From Micromonospora aurantiaca ATCC 27029 (GTDB lineage Bacteria; Actinomycetota; Actinomycetes; Mycobacteriales; Micromonosporaceae): a stretch of 64,000 nucleotides of DNA. The stretch is from contig NC_014391.1 in assembly GCF_000145235.1 (NCBI RefSeq), positions 868,001 to 932,000 of the forward strand, written 5' to 3'. A program made the translations under genes and the position numbers. Of the stretch, positions 8,368-20,475 are shown piece after piece. The notes below the pieces were generated by a model. The model had not been told where the DNA came from, did not search any database, and worked only from the letters and a program-made list of their open reading frames with translations. The stretch's first letter is position 1, and the number at the start of each line of letters is the position of its first letter.

Positions 8368-11154
8368 TCAGCCGGTGTTGCGCATGCCGGCGGCGATGCC
8401 GTTGACGGTGGTCAGCAGCGCCCGCTCCAGCGCCGTACCGTCGTTCGGGGCACGCCGCCCACCCGGCGCGGTCACCACCGCACGCCCGGCGGCGCCGGAT
8501 TCGCGGTACTGCCGCAGCAACGCCACCTGGAGGTGGTGCAGCGGCTCCAGGTAGGTGTCCCGCACGGCGAGCGTGCGCTGGAGCACCGGCGAGTTGTCCA
8601 GCAGCGCCGGTGCGGCGGTGACCGCGAGCACCTCCTGCTTGGTCAGCTCGTACTCCTGCTCGATCTTGTCGAAGATCGGGTGCAGCTTCTTCGGCACCAG
8701 CGTCTCGACGTACCGCCGGGCGATGGTCAGGTCGGTCTTGGTCAGCATCATCTCGACGTTCGACAGGAACGTGCGGAAGAAGTGCCAGTTCCGGTTCATC
8801 TCGGCGAGCACGTCGGCCAGCCCGGCCGCCCGCGCGGCGGCCAGACCGGAACCCACGCCGAACCAGCCCGGCACGATCTGCCGGGTCTGCGTCCAGCCGA
8901 ACACCCACGGGATGGCGCGCAGGCCGGACAGGCCGGCGCCGGTGTTCGGGCGCTTCGCCGGCCGGGAGCCGATGTTCAGCGCGCCCAGCAGCTCGGTCGG
9001 GGTGGAGGCCCAGAAGTACGCGGGCAGGTCCGGGTCCTCGACCAGCGACCGGTACGACCGGAACGCGGACTCGGACACCACGTCCATCGCCGCGTCCCAG
9101 CGCTCCAGCATCTCGGCCGGCTGCCGGGGCGCGGTGTGCAGCAGCGTGGCCTGGAGCACCGCCGCCACCGTCAGTTCGAGGTTCTCCCGGGCCAGCGCCG
9201 GCAGCGTGTACTTGTCGGAGATGACCTCGCCCTGCTCGGTCACCTTGATCGCGCCGTCGAGCGTGCCGTACGGCTGAGCCAGGATCGCGTCGTGGGTGGG
9301 GCCGCCACCACGGCCGACGGTGCCGCCGCGGCCGTGGAACAACCGCAGGTGCACGCCGTGCCGCGCGGCCACGTCCCGCAGCGAGCGCTGCGCCCGGTGG
9401 ATGGACCACTGGCTGGTGGTGATGCCCGCCTCCTTGTTGGAGTCGGAGTAGCCGAGCATCACCTCCTGCACGTCGCCCCGGGCCGCCACGAGCGCCCGGT
9501 ACGCGGGCAGCGACAGCAGCTCGTCCAGCAGCTCGCCACCGGCGTTCAGTTCGGCCGGGGTCTCCAGCAGCGGCACGATGCCGATGCGGGCCCGCCCGGA
9601 GTGCACGTCCACCAGGCCGGCCTCGCGGGCCAGCACCACGGCGGCCAGCACGTCGTCGACGCCGAGCGTCATCGAGATGATGTACGACTCGATGACCTCG
9701 GGGCCGAACCGGTCCTGCGCCTCGCGGATCGCGGCGAACACGTCGAACGTCTTGCGGGCCGACTCGGTGAGCGGGCTGTCCTGGGTGGAGAGCGGCCGCC
9801 GGCCGGTCAGCTCGTCGGCGAGCAGCTTGGTGCGCTCCAGCCGGGACAGTGCCGGGTAGTCGGAGACCTCGCCGACCGCCTCGTAGAGCTGGGCCAGCAC
9901 CTCGTGGTGCTTCTCCGCGTGCTCCCGGATGTCCATGGTGGCCAGGTGCAGGCCGAACGCGGACACCGTACGGATGGCCGAGGCCAGCCGCCCGACGGCG
10001 GTGAGCTGGCCGGAGTTGCGGGCCAGCGACGCGCGCAGCAGTTCCAGGTCGGCGATCAGCTCGGACGAGCCCCGGTAGTCCCGCCCCGGCACGTGCGGGG
10101 TGTCGGCACGCAGCCGCTCCCGGGTGTTGGCGAGCTTCGCCTTCACACACCGCGCCTTGAGCCGGTACGGCTCCTCCGCGTTGACCCGGCGGAACCGGGG
10201 CGCCACCTCGGGCAGCGCGTCCAGGTCCTTGGCGAGGCTGGCGGACAGGTCGAGCGACACCGCACGCAGCCGCCGGGACACGCTGACCTCGGTGATCAGC
10301 TCGTCCATCGCCTTCTCGGTGGCGGCGATGCCGTGCTCGTGCTGGATGCGCAGCACCTCGCGGGTGACCACCGGCGTGACGAACGGGTTGCCGTCGCGGT
10401 CACCGCCGATCCAGGTGCCGAAGCTCAGCGGGCGGGACGTCGGCGACGTCTCCACGCCGAGCGTGCGCAGCGTGTCGGCGAGGTCGTCGAGGACCTGGGG
10501 CGCGGCCTCGGCGTACAGGTCGCGCAGGTAGTAGATCGCGTTGCGCGCCTCGTCGGTCGGGTCCGGCCGGTCCAGCCGCAGTTCGTCGGTCTGCCACATG
10601 AGATCGAGCAGTTCGGCCAGGCGGCGGTTCGCCGGGCCCTCGTCGCTGGCGCCGTACAGGATCGCGTTCGCGGTCTCGGTGTCCAGCTCGTCGGCGACGG
10701 CGCGCAGCTTGGACAGGATGGACCGGCGGGCCGCCTCGGTGGGGTGGGCGGTGAAGACCGGTCGTACGGCCAGCCGACGGGCCGCGGCGGCGATCTCCTC
10801 GGCCGGTACGCCGCGCTCGGCGATCATCTTGGCCGCCTGGTCCAGCCAGCCGCCGTGGGTCGCCCGGCGGCGGCGCAGGTCCCGGGCGCGGTGCACCTGC
10901 TCGGTGATGTTCGCCAGGTGGAAGTAGGTGGAGAAGGCGCGGGCCAGCTTCGTGCCGGTGGTGACGTCGAGCCCGGCGAGGCGCTGGGCCGCGGCCGGTA
11001 CGTCGGAGCGGACCTGGGCGCGGATCTCCTCGACCAGGTCGAGCAGCGGGCGGCCCTCCTGCCGGGCGAGGGTCTGCCCGAGCAGCGTGCCGAGGCGGCG
11101 GATGTCGGCCCGGAGAGCGGCGTCGGGGCCGTCGTGGTCGTGCTGGTCGGTCAC
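8368..11154 (-). CDS. ppc: Phosphoenolpyruvate carboxylase
   Basis: Anaplerotic enzyme that carboxylates PEP to oxaloacetate; 928 aa, the usual length. Motifs include VFTAHPTEA (catalytic His137), [45 protein letters not shown] (phosphate-binding loop), IPWVFGWTQ and a C-terminal MRNTG in place of the common QNTG. GTG 11154 is chosen because AAGGAG lies eight bases upstream and the family N-terminus follows. Longer in-frame extensions upstream are not family-like. Confidence 0.98.
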   Translation of the reverse strand: MTDQHDHDGPDAALRADIRRLGTLLGQTLARQEGRPLLDLVEEIRAQVRSDVPAAAQRLAGLDVTTGTKLARAFSTYFHLANITEQVHRARDLRRRRATHGGWLDQAAKMIAERGVPAEEIAAAARRLAVRPVFTAHPTEAARRSILSKLRAVADELDTETANAILYGASDEGPANRRLAELLDLMWQTDELRLDRPDPTDEARNAIYYLRDLYAEAAPQVLDDLADTLRTLGVETSPTSRPLSFGTWIGGDRDGNPFVTPVVTREVLRIQHEHGIAATEKAMDELITEVSVSRRLRAVSLDLSASLAKDLDALPEVAPRFRRVNAEEPYRLKARCVKAKLANTRERLRADTPHVPGRDYRGSSELIADLELLRASLARNSGQLTAVGRLASAIRTVSAFGLHLATMDIREHAEKHHEVLAQLYEAVGEVSDYPALSRLERTKLLADELTGRRPLSTQDSPLTESARKTFDVFAAIREAQDRFGPEVIESYIISMTLGVDDVLAAVVLAREAGLVDVHSGRARIGIVPLLETPAELNAGGELLDELLSLPAYRALVAARGDVQEVMLGYSDSNKEAGITTSQWSIHRAQRSLRDVAARHGVHLRLFHGRGGTVGRGGGPTHDAILAQPYGTLDGAIKVTEQGEVISDKYTLPALARENLELTVAAVLQATLLHTAPRQPAEMLERWDAAMDVVSESAFRSYRSLVEDPDLPAYFWASTPTELLGALNIGSRPAKRPNTGAGLSGLRAIPWVFGWTQTRQIVPGWFGVGSGLAAARAAGLADVLAEMNRNWHFFRTFLSNVEMMLTKTDLTIARRYVETLVPKKLHPIFDKIEQEYELTKQEVLAVTAAPALLDNSPVLQRTLAVRDTYLEPLHHLQVALLRQYRESGAAGRAVVTAPGGRRAPNDGTALERALLTTVNGIAAGMRNTG

Positions 11155-11277
11155 GGTTGCGCTCCTTACGCGAGGACGAAGGACAGCGCTGTCCGACTCC
11201 TCTGGATGGTATCCGCGCGGCCCCGGCGGACAGGAGGGGGACGGCGTGATGATCTGCACTCTGGGACGGCCCGTCGG

Positions 11278-12306
11278 TCAGCCCCGCTCGACGGCGTGCC
11301 GTCCCGCCTTCGGCCGGCGGCGTGCCCGGAACACGGTCGCGGTGAGCAGGCCGGCCAGGCCGGCGACCACCCAGACCAGCAGCCCGGTCAGTGCCCAGCC
11401 GCCGCCGCGCCAGTCGAAGTAGATGGCCGACTTGAACAGGTCGGTGGCGAGGCCCGGAACGTTCCAGCGGTGCATCCCGCGCAGGAACGGCGGCAGGAAC
11501 TCGGGCGCGTAGATGCCGCCGGAACCGGGGTTGCCGAGCACGACGAGCAGCAGGATCACGATGCCGGTGCCGAGCAGCCCGAGCCAGCCCTGGACGGCGG
11601 CGGCGACCATCCCGGCCGCGAACGCGGCGAGCGCGCCGACCACCGCCACCGTCGCCACCTGATCGGGGAACACGCCGAGCACCGGCCCGACCAGGATCGC
11701 CCCGATGACGCCGAGCAGGATCGCGTGCACCGCGAGCGTGGCGATCCGCAGCCCGGCCCGGCGCAGGTCGCGCGGGCTGGTGCCGAGCGAGATGCCGAGC
11801 GCCGTGGACGCCAGGTAGCCGCCGAGCACCACGCCGACGGCCAGGTAGAACGGGACCAGGCCGCGCGGGTCGTCGGCGGAGACCGGCACGTCGTCGGTGA
11901 CCTCCAGTGGCACCCCGGCCTGCCGGGCCGCCTCGGTGAACACGTCGGTGACGAGTTCGGTGGCGGCGGGCGCTCCCGCGCTGGCGGTGGCGAGCGTCAG
12001 GCCGCCGTCGGGGGCGGAGCTGAGCACCGCGTACACCGATCTGTCGGTGAGACCGTCGGAAGCGGCGTCGCGGCTGCCGTACCCGACGGGTTTGATCGTG
12101 TCCGTGCGGGCGCGGACGGCGGACATCACGGCCTGGGCCTGCTGGTCGCTCGTGACGACGGCGACCGGCACGTCGCGGGGGTCCGGCTTGTGCAGCGCGC
12201 CGACGTAGGCGGCGATGAACGCGCTGGCCAGCGCCAGGGTGCCGAGGATCAGCGCCGCCGTGCGGGGCAGCCAGTCCCGGGTACGCAGCTCCGGCTCGTC
12301 GTCCAC
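11278..12306 (-). CDS. Polytopic membrane protein, ABC-2/YhgE-Pip permease-like (DUF3533 type)
   Basis: A 342-aa protein with one N-terminal transmembrane segment, a large extracytoplasmic domain (about 40-150, VPVAVVTSDQQAQ...), then about six membrane segments ending in a basic tail. This architecture matches YhgE/Pip and DUF3533 proteins, which resemble ABC-2 permeases without an obvious ATPase next to them. The substrate is unknown. GTG 12306 is preceded by TAGGCT (12318-12313) with six bases between, so it is probably leaderless and divergent from the LD-carboxypeptidase gene. Confidence 0.8.
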   Translation of the reverse strand: MDDEPELRTRDWLPRTAALILGTLALASAFIAAYVGALHKPDPRDVPVAVVTSDQQAQAVMSAVRARTDTIKPVGYGSRDAASDGLTDRSVYAVLSSAPDGGLTLATASAGAPAATELVTDVFTEAARQAGVPLEVTDDVPVSADDPRGLVPFYLAVGVVLGGYLASTALGISLGTSPRDLRRAGLRIATLAVHAILLGVIGAILVGPVLGVFPDQVATVAVVGALAAFAAGMVAAAVQGWLGLLGTGIVILLLVVLGNPGSGGIYAPEFLPPFLRGMHRWNVPGLATDLFKSAIYFDWRGGGWALTGLLVWVVAGLAGLLTATVFRARRRPKAGRHAVERG

Positions 12307-12390
12307 GGCCTCAGCCTATTGCGGGCATATGCCCGGCTCATGGGGTTTCGTCGGGCGAAAACCGCTGGCCCGGGCCGATAGCGTCGGGCC

Positions 12391-13431
12391 ATGACGGTGC
12401 CTGTCTATCCCGCCAAACCGCAGCCCGGCGACCGGGTCGCGGTCGTCTCACCCTCCGCCGGCCTGCCGGGTCTCTTCCCCCACGTGTACGAGCTGGGCCT
12501 GCGCCGGCTCCGCGACGAGCTGGGGCTGGAACCGGTGGAGTATCCGACCACTCGGGTCATGGGCGCCGACCCGCGCGACCGGGCGCGTGACCTGACCGCC
12601 GCGTTCGCCGACCCGACGATCACCGCCGTGCTGGCGACGGTCGGCGGGGACGACCTGATCACCGTCACCCCGTACCTGGACGACGACGTGTTGCGGGCCA
12701 ACCCGAAGCCGTACTTCGGCTACTCGGACAACACCAACGTGCTCAACCACCTGTACCGGCTGGGCGTCGTCGGCTACCACGGCGGCTCCGTGCTCGTGCA
12801 CCTCGGGCGCTCCGGGAAGCCGCACCCGCTCACGCTCGACTCGCTGCGCGCCGCGCTGTTCACCACCGGCTGGTACGAGCTGAGCGCCGCTTCCGAGTGG
12901 GGCGACGAGCCGCGCGACTGGCGCGACCCGGCCACGCTCGCCGAGGAGCCGCCGATGTACCCGTCCGAGGGCTGGCGCTGGCACGGCCCGGCCCGGGTGG
13001 TGCAGGGCCGGACGTGGGGCGGCAACCTGGAGATCCTGCACTGGCTGATGGCGGCCGACCGCGTTCCGCGCGCGGCCGACCTGGCCGGCTCGGTACTGGT
13101 GCTGGAGACGTCGGAGGAGATGCCCACCGCGCAGGAGGTCTTCCGGATCGTGCGCAACATGGGCGAGCGGGGTCTGCTCGCCGCCGTCCCGGCGATCGTG
13201 GTGGGCCGCCCCAAGGCGTGGGACTTCGACCGGCCGCACTCGGTCGCGGAGCGGCTGGCCTGGGCCGCCGACCAGCGGGCGGCGATCCTGTCGGCGCTCG
13301 CCCCCTACGCCGGCGACCCGGTGGTGGTCTTCGACGTCGACCTGGGCCACACCGACCCGCAGGTGATCATCCCGTACGGCGGCGAGATCCGCGTGGACGC
13401 GGCCGAGCGCCGCATCGCCGTGCGCTACTGA
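12391..13431 (+). CDS. S66-family peptidase (LD-carboxypeptidase / MccF-like)
   Basis: A 346-aa serine peptidase of the S66 family. Members are LD-carboxypeptidases that trim the murein tetrapeptide, or MccF proteins that inactivate microcin C-type toxins. The expected triad is visible: Ser112 (YFGYSDNT), Glu239 (LVLETSEE) and His320 (DVDLGHTDP). The N-terminus (PGDRVAVVSPSAGLP) is typical. Which of the two roles applies cannot be decided from sequence. TAGCGT (12379-12384) precedes ATG 12391 by six bases, so the mRNA is probably leaderless. Confidence 0.93.
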   Translation: MTVPVYPAKPQPGDRVAVVSPSAGLPGLFPHVYELGLRRLRDELGLEPVEYPTTRVMGADPRDRARDLTAAFADPTITAVLATVGGDDLITVTPYLDDDVLRANPKPYFGYSDNTNVLNHLYRLGVVGYHGGSVLVHLGRSGKPHPLTLDSLRAALFTTGWYELSAASEWGDEPRDWRDPATLAEEPPMYPSEGWRWHGPARVVQGRTWGGNLEILHWLMAADRVPRAADLAGSVLVLETSEEMPTAQEVFRIVRNMGERGLLAAVPAIVVGRPKAWDFDRPHSVAERLAWAADQRAAILSALAPYAGDPVVVFDVDLGHTDPQVIIPYGGEIRVDAAERRIAVRY

Positions 13432-13458
13432 CGGCGGCGTCGGGCCGACGGCGCGGGG

Positions 13459-14367
13459 TCAGGCGTCGACGACGGCGAAGGCGCGCACCGGGAACGTGCC
13501 CATGCCGGCGACCCGCGGCGGAGCGGCGGTGAACCGGAAGCCGGTCGGCGGCAGCGCGTCCAGACCGGTCAGGTGCTCCACGATCGGCACCCCGGCGGCC
13601 AGCAGACCGGTGTGCGCCGGGCGCTGACCTGCTGCCGCCGCCGTCATGTCGTCGATGTTGATCGAGTCGATGCCGACGAGCGCCGCGCCCGACTCGGCCA
13701 GCCACTGGGCGCCGTCACCGGTCAGGTAGGGCGCGTCCGGTGCGGCGTACGCGTCGGTGCCGAAGTGCGCGTCCCAGCCGGTGTGCAACAGCACCGCGCA
13801 CCCGGCCACGTCGTACGGGGCGAGCATCAGCCGGTCCACCGCCCGCGTACCGGCCGGCACGCGTACCACCAGGCCGGGCAGGTCGGCGAGGCGGTCCAGC
13901 GGCACCCCGGTCAGGTCCGGGCCGTCGGCGAAGCGGTGCGACGGCGTGTCCACGTACGTGCCGGTGTTGGCGATCATGTCGATCCGCCCGACCTGGAACT
14001 CGACACCGGGCGCGTACCGGCTCCGGGACGCCTCCCGGGTCAGCCACTCGCTGATCGCCGGTGCGGGCCAGCCGGGCAGCGTGACCAGGCCGTCGGTGAT
14101 CACGTGACTCAGCTCGACGACACGCCGACCGCCGCCGGCCGGGGCGGCCACCCCGCGCCCGCCCTTGTGCGGCTCCTCGACGACGGTCCGGTTCGTGATC
14201 CGTACCTCGCCGACCATGAGCAGCCCCAGGTGCCGGACCAGCAGCGCGGCCACCTCGTCGTCGGTGACGTCGGGGTGCGGCACGTCCAGCCGGAACCCGT
14301 CGGTGCGCAGACCGCCACCGTTGGAGAAAACCACCTCGGCGTCGAAGACCGTCCGATACTCGACCAT
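13459..14367 (-). CDS. Cyclase-family (kynurenine formamidase-like) metal hydrolase with extra N-terminal domain
   Basis: A 302-aa protein. Residues about 85-302 match the cyclase/kynurenine-formamidase fold (VVELSHVITDGLVTLPGWP, IANTGTYVDTPSHRFADGPDL, AVLLHTGWDAHFGTDAY, VGIDSINIDD, HTGLLAAGVPIVEHLTGLDALP). The usual HxGTHxDxPxH metal motif reads NTGTYVDTPSH, so two His ligands are replaced by Asn and Tyr. The first about 75 residues (YRTVFDAEVVFSNGGGLRTD...) form an unrelated domain. ATG 14367 is chosen; further upstream no conserved sequence is visible. The substrate is unknown. Confidence 0.85.
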   Translation of the reverse strand: MVEYRTVFDAEVVFSNGGGLRTDGFRLDVPHPDVTDDEVAALLVRHLGLLMVGEVRITNRTVVEEPHKGGRGVAAPAGGGRRVVELSHVITDGLVTLPGWPAPAISEWLTREASRSRYAPGVEFQVGRIDMIANTGTYVDTPSHRFADGPDLTGVPLDRLADLPGLVVRVPAGTRAVDRLMLAPYDVAGCAVLLHTGWDAHFGTDAYAAPDAPYLTGDGAQWLAESGAALVGIDSINIDDMTAAAAGQRPAHTGLLAAGVPIVEHLTGLDALPPTGFRFTAAPPRVAGMGTFPVRAFAVVDA

Positions 14368-14444
14368 CCGCCCACCGCACCACGCCCGGTCGCAGCCGGT
14401 CAAGATCCAACGTCGGGCGGGCCCGGTTCGTCGGTGGAGGGGGA

Positions 14445-14516
14445 TAGGCTCGAACGGTGCACCCCCCGTCCGGCTGGACGCGGGGTCGTCGTCGTGTGTC
14501 GATCCGCTGGAAGTGA
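14445..14516 (+). CDS. Putative leaderless micro-ORF upstream of mfd
   Basis: TAGGCT (14445-14450) plus six bases leads to GTG 14457, which opens a 19-codon ORF (MHPPSGWTRGRRRVSIRWK) ending TGA at 14516, seven bases before the mfd ATG. The coding part is 14457-14516. The -10 spacing equals that of the other leaderless genes here, and mfd itself has no Shine-Dalgarno, so mfd translation may depend on termination and reinitiation. The peptide resembles nothing I know. Confidence 0.45.
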
Positions 14517-14522
14517 TCACTG

Positions 14523-18179
<3,657 letters not shown>

Positions 18180-18283
18180 CACAGCAAGCCCGAGGAGCTG
18201 GCCGGTGCCGCCCGGTCCGGGGCGGGCGCGCGATGAGGTGGGCGGAGTCACAGGCCGGTACTCGGCGTGAGAGAGTGACCCTC

Positions 18284-19054
18284 ATGCGTGCTCGCCGTTC
18301 CCTCGTCGCCGTCAGCGTCGCGGCCCTTGCCGCGCTCTCTCTCGCCGCCTGTGGCCGCTCCGCCCCGGACGTCGCCGCCTACGTCGGCGACAGCCGGTAC
18401 TCCGTCGACCGGGTCGACGCGATCTACGAGGACGCGCAGCGGCAGTACGCGGAGGCCGTCCGTAGCCAGTCCCCGCAGACGCCGTCGCCGGCGGAGCTGC
18501 GGTCCTCGGTGACCCGGCAGGACGTGCTGAACCTGCTGGTGGCGATCGACCTGGGCAAGCGTGTGGCGGCCGACAAGGGCCTCCAGGTCACCGACCAGAT
18601 CTCCCCGGAGCAGATCCAGCAGGCGCTCCGCATGCCGGCGACCACCGAGTACACGAAGCTGTGGGGCGAGTGGGTCGACCTCTCCGGCACGCTCCAGCAG
18701 AGCCTGCCCCCGGCCGACCTCAGCGACGAGTCCCTGATGGCCGTCTACCACGCCCTCGAGAAGACCGGGGCGATCCAGCCGGGCCTGAGCATCGACCAGG
18801 TGCGGCAGGCGTTCGGCGAGGCCGGGTTCGTCCGCACCGCCACCGCGCTCAGCAGCGCGCTGCAGGAGCAGGCCGAGAAGTCGGACGTCCGCGTCAACCC
18901 CCGGTTCGGCGTGACGGGCGTGCCGTCGCTGGTCAACACCGGCCAGTCGTTCGTCTTCTACTCCCTGCCGTACGTCGACCAGGACGGTCCGGTCACCGAC
19001 ATCTCGACTCCGGAGGCGCCGGCCTCCGGCTCCCCGGCTCCCGGAGCCGCATGA
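18284..19054 (+). CDS. SurA N-terminal-like lipoprotein
   Basis: Exported lipoprotein of 256 aa (signal with lipobox LAAC, Cys23). The body resembles the SurA N-terminal chaperone domain (AYVGDSRYSVDRVDAIYED..., SVTRQDVLNLLVAIDLGKRVA); I see no parvulin PPIase domain. Such a protein between mfd and mazG is conserved in actinobacteria, and a role in folding exported proteins is inferred. The stop overlaps the mazG start (ATGA), so the two are translationally coupled. Confidence 0.87.
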   Translation: MRARRSLVAVSVAALAALSLAACGRSAPDVAAYVGDSRYSVDRVDAIYEDAQRQYAEAVRSQSPQTPSPAELRSSVTRQDVLNLLVAIDLGKRVAADKGLQVTDQISPEQIQQALRMPATTEYTKLWGEWVDLSGTLQQSLPPADLSDESLMAVYHALEKTGAIQPGLSIDQVRQAFGEAGFVRTATALSSALQEQAEKSDVRVNPRFGVTGVPSLVNTGQSFVFYSLPYVDQDGPVTDISTPEAPASGSPAPGAA

Positions 19055-20040
19055 CCGCGCGGATCGTCCTGCTCGTCACCTCACCCCGGCTGCCCGCCGG
19101 CCTGCTGACTTCGGCCGCCTGGGACGCCGTACGCTCCGCCCCGGTCCTCGCCGGTGCGGAGAGCGAGCTGACCCGTGCGGTCCGAATGGCCGGCGCCGAC
19201 GTGAGCGTGGTGACCGAGGGTGCGACCCAGGCGCTGCTCGACGCCGCCGCCGCGCACGGCGGGGCGGTGTGGCTGGCCGGTCCGGCCGGCGACGAGACGC
19301 TGGCCCGTGAGCTGGGGCTGCGGCTGGCCCGCGAGCCCGGCCTGGCCGAACTGGAGCTGATGTACGGCTCGTGGGATCCGCCCGGCGCCCGGCTGCTCGA
19401 CGCGGTCGAGGTGATGGACCGGCTGGCCTCCCCGGGCGGCGATCCGTGGAAGCGGGCGCAGACCCACCGCAGCCTGGCCGGTTTCCTGCTGGAGGAGTGC
19501 TACGAGGCGTACGACGCGATCAGCGCCGACGACACCGACGCGCTCCGCGAGGAACTGGGCGACGTGCTGCTCCAGGTGCTGCTGCACGCCCGGCTGGCGG
19601 AGAACCTGCCGGAGGGCAAGAGCTGGACCGTCGACGACGTCGCGGGCACCCTGGTCGACAAGATGGTGCGGCGCAACCCGCACGTGTTCTCCGGTGAGCC
19701 GGCCGGCTCGATCGAGGAGATCGAGGCGAACTGGGAACGGATCAAGCGGACCGAGAAGACCCGCGACTCGGTGCTGGACGGCATCGCGCTGAGCCAGCCC
19801 GCGCTCTCCCTGGCCGCGAAGATCCTGGACCGGGCCGGCCGGGTGGGCCTCGCCGTACCGCCGCCACTGGCCGAGTCGCAGGTGGATCCGGAGGCCCGGC
19901 TCGGCGCGAGCCTGCTGGCCACTGTCGCCGCCGCCCGGCAGGCCGGCATCGACCCGGAGGCCGCGCTGCGGCGGGCCACCTTGGCGTACGCCGAAGCGAT
20001 CCGAGCCGCCGAACGCCCCACCCCCACCAACCCCGCCTAA
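19051..20040 (+). CDS. mazG: Nucleoside triphosphate pyrophosphohydrolase MazG
   Basis: Hydrolyses (d)NTPs to NMP and pyrophosphate, removing aberrant nucleotides. The 329-aa protein has a degenerate N-terminal Rossmann-like domain (1-110), then the MazG fold with the metal-binding motif EExxE (Glu148, Glu149, Glu152) and ExxD (Glu168, Asp171), followed by KMVRRNPHVF and NWERIKRTEK. The start overlaps the preceding stop by four bases. No second MazG domain is clear; the C-terminal helical part (245-329) may be a remnant. Confidence 0.95.
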   Translation: MTARIVLLVTSPRLPAGLLTSAAWDAVRSAPVLAGAESELTRAVRMAGADVSVVTEGATQALLDAAAAHGGAVWLAGPAGDETLARELGLRLAREPGLAELELMYGSWDPPGARLLDAVEVMDRLASPGGDPWKRAQTHRSLAGFLLEECYEAYDAISADDTDALREELGDVLLQVLLHARLAENLPEGKSWTVDDVAGTLVDKMVRRNPHVFSGEPAGSIEEIEANWERIKRTEKTRDSVLDGIALSQPALSLAAKILDRAGRVGLAVPPPLAESQVDPEARLGASLLATVAAARQAGIDPEAALRRATLAYAEAIRAAERPTPTNPA

Positions 20041-20075
20041 CCCCCCCGCGCCTCACCCTGCCCCGCCCTCTCCCC

Positions 20076-20146
20076 GCGATCTTGCACTTTCGGCCCGAGC
20101 GGTGCCGCAAATGCCCCCTCTGCCCGGGCACAAAGTGCAAGATCGC
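20076..20146. repeat. Palindromic element, family C, copy 1
   Basis: Perfect 15-bp inverted repeat: gcgatcttgcacttt at 20076-20090 pairs with 20132-20146. The spacer is about 41 bp. A second copy with a changed but still complementary stem lies at 56114-56182. Confidence 0.85.
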
Positions 20147-20236
20147 CGAGTCGGCTGCCGGGCCGGACCTCGCCAGCCATGCCCAGCCGCGCCCCTCCCG
20201 GCAGGCGAGACTCGTCGCCCGCATCCCGGGATCGCC

Positions 20237-20290
20237 GTAGATCTTGGTACGAAAGTGCCCCTATAGGGGCCGTTTCCGTCCAAGATCTAC
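20237..20290. repeat. Palindromic element, family D, copy 1
   Basis: Outer arms gtagatcttgg (20237-20247) and 20280-20290 are perfect complements, with an inner perfect palindrome gcccctataggggc at 20257-20270. The element at 29907-29974 shares the core agatcttggtacgaaa and the inner cccc...aggggc palindrome. Confidence 0.85.
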
Positions 20291-20367
20291 GCCGGCCTCG
20301 GGGTGAGGCGCGCTCGCGGCCGACCAACCGGCACCCAGGCGATGGCCTGTCAGGGGACTCGCGGCGG

Positions 20368-20424
20368 TGATCAAGGGGTTTGGGCCGGGGGCGGGCTCGG
20401 GCGGGGACACGAACTCCTTGATCA
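20368..20424. repeat. Palindromic element, family B, copy 1
   Basis: Arms tgatcaaggggtt (20368-20380) and aactccttgatca (20412-20424) pair with one G-T wobble. It is related to the element at 27900-27957. Confidence 0.8.
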
Positions 20425-20475
20425 ACGGGGGCGGGGAGGCGGGAGAGTGGGCGGGGTGATCGGTAGGGTCGGGGG

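Larger units (their letters stand above)
20041..20475. other. Gene-free region with three palindromic elements
   Basis: This 435-bp stretch has no convincing gene on either strand. It holds three unrelated hairpin elements in a row (20076-20146, 20237-20290 and 20368-20424), then the leaderless promoter of the DUF885 gene (TAGGGT at 20464-20469). Confidence 0.8.

Noticed and set aside
8533..12381. 1282-codon plus-strand open frame opposite ppc
   Set aside because: Shadow of ppc and its neighbour; no motifs and extreme Arg/Gly/Gln composition.
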